Source: Limnohabitans_A sp048020265
GTDB taxonomy: Bacteria; Pseudomonadota; Gammaproteobacteria; Burkholderiales; Burkholderiaceae_C
DNA length: 64,000 nt
Direction: 5' to 3'
Assembly: GCF_048020265.1 (NCBI RefSeq)
Contig: NZ_CP171843.1
Location: forward strand, 2,170,001-2,234,000
Both the position numbers and the translations under genes were made by a program. Each line of letters opens with the position of its first letter. Position 1 is the first letter of the stretch. This document shows positions 61,140 to 64,000 of this stretch, piece by piece. The notes beneath the pieces were generated by a model that saw nothing but the letters and a program-made list of their open reading frames with translations, had not been told where the DNA came from and searched no databases.

Positions 61140-62336
61140 ATGACAACCCCTCCAAACTCCGCTGTTGCACGCTTTTTTGCCCAAGAGTCCGCCCCAGGCA
61201 TTGTCCTGGCCTTGGCTGCCTTGGCGGCTTTGCTGGTCAGCAATTCGCCCTGGGGGGCCTGGTACCAGTTTTTTCTGAGCATCCCCGGCCAGGTGCTCAT
61301 TGGCGATCAGGCCTTGGTGCTGTCCAAGCCTCTGGTTGTGTGGGTCAATGACCTTTGGATGGCGGTCTTCTTCTTTTTGGTGGGGCTGGAGATCAAACGG
61401 GAGTTCCTGGAAGGCGAGCTCTCAGGGCCAGGCCAGCTGTTGCTGCCCGCTGTGGCGGCACTGGGGGGCATGCTCATGCCCGCACTGATTTACACCGCCA
61501 TCAATTGGGGGGACAGCACGGCTTTGCGCGGCTGGGCCATTCCGGCGGCCACCGACATTGCTTTTGCTTTGGGCATCGTCGCCTTGCTGGGCTCGCGGGT
61601 GCCCTTGTCGCTCAAGGTGTTTCTGACCGCCGTGGCCATCATCGACGACCTGGGCGCGATCGTTGTCATTGCGCTGTTCTACACCGCCAACTTGTCCTGG
61701 CCCATGCTGGCGGGCGCACTGATGTCTGGCGCAGTGCTCTTCGTGCTAAACCGCCTGCGCATCACCCGGGTCGATGTTTACATCGTGGTGGGCCTGTTGA
61801 TGTGGGTGTGCGTGCTCAAGTCCGGGGTCCACGCCACGCTGGCCGGGGTCATCACGGCGCTGGCCATCCCCATGCGCGATGCGCGTGGCCAATCACCTCT
61901 GGCCAGCATCGAACACGGCCTGCACCCTTGGGTGGCCTTTGGGGTCTTGCCGATGTTTGCTTTCACCAATGCGGGCGTGGTGCTGGACGGAGTCAGCTTC
62001 AGCACCTTGATGTCACCTGTGCCACTGGGCATCGGCCTGGGTCTGATAGCCGGCAAGGCCATCGGGGTGTTTGGTGTGGCCCACCTGATGATCCGCAGCG
62101 GCCTGACCCAAGCGCCGGCCGATGCGTCAACCCTGCAACTGTTGGGGGTGAGCGTGTTGTGCGGCATCGGTTTCACCATGAGTTTGTTCATTGGCGGTTT
62201 GGCTTTTGCCGGGCTCGGGCCACAGTTTGAACTCCAGCTCAAACTGGGGGTGTTGGGTGGCTCGGTTGTTGCAGGCTTGCTGGGTACTCTGCTGCTGTGG
62301 ATGGCCTCACGTTCACACTGCGGGCCCAAGGCCTGA
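61140..62336 (+). CDS. nhaA: Na+/H+ antiporter NhaA
   Basis: The protein has 398 residues from ATG 61140. It has twelve membrane segments with the key ion-binding Asp pair in AIIDDLGAIVVIALFYT (near 168), an N-terminal NDLWMAVFFFLVGLEIKREFLEGELS, WAIPAATDIAFALGIVALLG and C-terminal GIGFTMSLFIGGLAF. It exchanges Na+ for H+ in pH and salt stress. Confidence 0.95.
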   Translation: MTTPPNSAVARFFAQESAPGIVLALAALAALLVSNSPWGAWYQFFLSIPGQVLIGDQALVLSKPLVVWVNDLWMAVFFFLVGLEIKREFLEGELSGPGQLLLPAVAALGGMLMPALIYTAINWGDSTALRGWAIPAATDIAFALGIVALLGSRVPLSLKVFLTAVAIIDDLGAIVVIALFYTANLSWPMLAGALMSGAVLFVLNRLRITRVDVYIVVGLLMWVCVLKSGVHATLAGVITALAIPMRDARGQSPLASIEHGLHPWVAFGVLPMFAFTNAGVVLDGVSFSTLMSPVPLGIGLGLIAGKAIGVFGVAHLMIRSGLTQAPADASTLQLLGVSVLCGIGFTMSLFIGGLAFAGLGPQFELQLKLGVLGGSVVAGLLGTLLLWMASRSHCGPKA

Positions 62337-62406
62337 AATCAGACCGGTCACTTAAACAAGGCCTGTGGTTTTCGCAGATCAGCAGCTTCAGCCCCGACAT
62401 GGACTT

Positions 62407-63690
62407 TCAGCGGCTGGCCTTGTCCAGCGCCTGGTCGATGTCCCACAGGATGTCGTCCAGATTTTCCAGGCCCACCGAAATGCGCACCATGTCGGGCGGC
62501 ACGCCTGCGGCCAGTTGCTGGGCTTCGTCGAGCTGGCGGTGCGTGGTGCTGGCCGGGTGGCTGATCAGGGTGCGGGTGTCGCCGATGTTGACCAGGTGGC
62601 TCATGAACTGCGCCGACTCGATGAATTTCACGCCCTGCGCCAAGCCGCCTTTCACGCCGAACGACAACAGGCCCGAAGCGCCGCGCATCTGCCGCTGCAT
62701 CAGGGCGTGCTGTGGGTGGTCACTCAAGCCGGGGTAGTTGACCCAGGCCACGCGCGGGTCGGCCTGCAAAAACTTCGCCACACCCAAAGCGTTGTCGCAG
62801 TGCTTGCTCATGCGCAGCGGCAGGGTCTCAACGCCTTGCAAAATTTGCCAGGCACTCATCGGGCTGAGCGATGCGCCAAACACGCGCAGGCTTTCCATGC
62901 GGCAGCGCATGGTGAAACCGAAGTCGCCAAAGGTCTCGTAAAACTTAACGCCGTGGTAACCCTGCGAGGGCTCGGTCATGCCCGGAAATTTGCCGTTGTC
63001 CCAGGGAAATTTGCCGCCCTCGACCACCACGCCGCCCAGCGTGGTGCCGTGGCCCGCCAGGTATTTGGTGGCCGAATGCACCACGATGTCCGCGCCCAGC
63101 GCCAGCGGGTTGCACAGCAGCGGGCTGGGCACGGTGTTGTCGATGATGAGCGGCACGCCGTGCGCATGGGCCACCTCGGCCACGGCCGCAATGTCCAGCA
63201 CCACCATGCTTGGGTTGCCCAGACTCTCGGCATACACCGCCCGGGTGTTGGGGCGCATGGCGGCGGCAAAGGCTTCGGGCTTTGTCGCGTCCACAAAGGT
63301 GGTTTCGATGCCGAACTTGGCCAGGCTGGTGGCCAGCAGGGTCACCGAGCCACCGTACAAGGCCCCGGCCGCGACCACATGGTCGCCTGACTGCAAGATG
63401 GTCATCAGCGCCATGGTTTCGGCCGCCATGCCCGAGGCACTGGCCACCGCCGCACGCCCGCCCTCGAGCGCGGCCACACGTTCTTCGAGCACCGCCACCG
63501 TGGGGTTGCTCAAGCGCGAGTACACATTGCCAAAGGTCTGCAGATTGAAGAGCGATGCGGCATGCTCGGCGCTGTCAAACACAAAGCTGCTGGTTTGGTA
63601 GATCGGGAGGGCGCGTGCGCCCGTGGTGGCATCGGGGATTTGCCCGGCGTGGATGGCCAGGGTCTCGGGGTGGAATTGGCGGTCGGTCAT
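62407..63690 (-). CDS. metY: O-acetylhomoserine aminocarboxypropyltransferase (MetY type)
   Basis: The protein has 427 residues and the Cys/Met-metabolism PLP fold: ETLAIHAGQIPDATTGARALPIYQTSSFVF, YSRLSNPTVAVLEERVAALEGG, and the PLP lysine in VHSATKYLAGHGTTLGG (near 207). The C-terminal SHLVNIGDTRTLISHPASTTH is characteristic of MetY-like enzymes. It makes homocysteine from O-acetylhomoserine and sulfide. A 7-bp GC hairpin at 63727-63744 in the gap behind the next gene has no T-run. Confidence 0.9.
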   Translation of the reverse strand: MTDRQFHPETLAIHAGQIPDATTGARALPIYQTSSFVFDSAEHAASLFNLQTFGNVYSRLSNPTVAVLEERVAALEGGRAAVASASGMAAETMALMTILQSGDHVVAAGALYGGSVTLLATSLAKFGIETTFVDATKPEAFAAAMRPNTRAVYAESLGNPSMVVLDIAAVAEVAHAHGVPLIIDNTVPSPLLCNPLALGADIVVHSATKYLAGHGTTLGGVVVEGGKFPWDNGKFPGMTEPSQGYHGVKFYETFGDFGFTMRCRMESLRVFGASLSPMSAWQILQGVETLPLRMSKHCDNALGVAKFLQADPRVAWVNYPGLSDHPQHALMQRQMRGASGLLSFGVKGGLAQGVKFIESAQFMSHLVNIGDTRTLISHPASTTHRQLDEAQQLAAGVPPDMVRISVGLENLDDILWDIDQALDKASR

Positions 63691-63754
63691 GGTGTTCGGT
63701 CTGAAAAGTTGGCTTGAATGGTTAGGCGCCCACCCCCGTGGGCGATGGCTGGCC

Positions 63755-64000
63755 TCACACCAGACGCCGCGCCGAGATGATGCCGGTGTTCACGCCCACC
63801 CAGTTCAGGCCGCCAAACAGCCGGGAGTGCTCGATCTTGACGCAGCGGTTGGTCACCGAATCCATACCCACCTGCCGGGCCAGGGTGTCAGCCTGCGCGT
63901 TCGCCACGCCCAGCTGCTGCCAAAGACACTTGGCGCCGATCTGCACCGCTTGCTCGGCAATGGGCAGCACGTCGTCGCTGCGGCGAAACACTTCAACCAT
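63755..64000 (-). CDS. CoA-binding domain protein (YccU-type), cut by the right window edge
   Basis: The visible part has 81 residues starting MVEVFRRSDDVLPIAEQAVQ; the Met is at the window edge and the family usually has about 60 residues before it, so this is the C-terminal portion. GAKCLWQQLGVANAQADTLARQVGMDSVTNRCVKIEHSRL is the well-kept end of CoA_binding_2 proteins. These are small Rossmann-fold proteins with an unclear role. It lies 65 bp upstream of metY on the same strand. Confidence 0.88.
   Translation of the reverse strand: MVEVFRRSDDVLPIAEQAVQIGAKCLWQQLGVANAQADTLARQVGMDSVTNRCVKIEHSRLFGGLNWVGVNTGIISARRLV

Overview
The window looks like chromosome of a betaproteobacterium of the order Burkholderiales, most likely a Comamonadaceae member of the Limnohabitans/Rhodoferax/Polaromonas kind. 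The reasons are high GC and codon use, two Bug-type tripartite tricarboxylate receptors plus a tctBA pair, a Liv amino-acid ABC system, a paired pimeloyl-CoA-type acyl-CoA dehydrogenase, and the gene orders ftsK-lolA-rarA and ribF-ileS-lspA. The genus is inferred from protein flavour, not from a marker gene.

Bases 1 to about 20,450 form an accessory region. It opens with the end of an IS3-family insertion sequence, then two small cysteine-rich genes. A three-gene minus-strand unit follows: a 3,475-residue repetitive surface protein (Ig-like modules, then two sets of exactly seven FG-GAP blades, each followed by a near-identical 520-bp capping module), a translationally coupled TPR/GT41 (SPINDLY/O-GlcNAc-transferase-like) glycosyltransferase, and a small unknown gene. 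Divergent from the giant gene is a 7TM-DISM sensor kinase with its OmpR-type regulator. Then come a fragment of argH, a BrnT/BrnA toxin-antitoxin pair and a P4-type tyrosine integrase. The region stops at a displaced 3' half of a tRNA-Leu(CAA) gene followed by that tRNA's own terminator, which is the typical chromosomal scar of an integrated element.

From 20.5 kb to the right end the content is ordinary core genome: hslR and a sugar-nucleotide-epimerase-like gene; a ferredoxin-NAD(P)H-type reductase; a Bug receptor; livHMGF; rarA, lolA and ftsK; trxB; rpmB-rpmG; a fatty acid desaturase; rsmB; a DUF1653 gene; purN; two acyl-CoA dehydrogenase subunits; a LigE-type ATP-dependent ligase and an HNH gene; ribF, ileS and lspA; a class V aminotransferase; a quinone oxidoreductase; two EamA transporters; an operon of Bug receptor, gamma-glutamyltransferase, EamA and SDR; tctBA; a five-gene chain of lolC, lolD, tatD, uracil-DNA-glycosylase-like and spermidine-synthase-like genes; nhaA; a MetY-type enzyme; and a truncated CoA-binding protein.

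Two things stand out. One is the adhesin-glycosyltransferase unit with its divergent sensory pair, plausibly a surface-adhesion island in which a cytoplasmic GT41 enzyme modifies the adhesin. The other is a family of three long hairpins, behind trxB, the acyl-CoA dehydrogenase and lspA. Their arms are unrelated in sequence but perfectly or almost perfectly self-complementary, while the 26-27-nt loop around GCGAAGCG is conserved.
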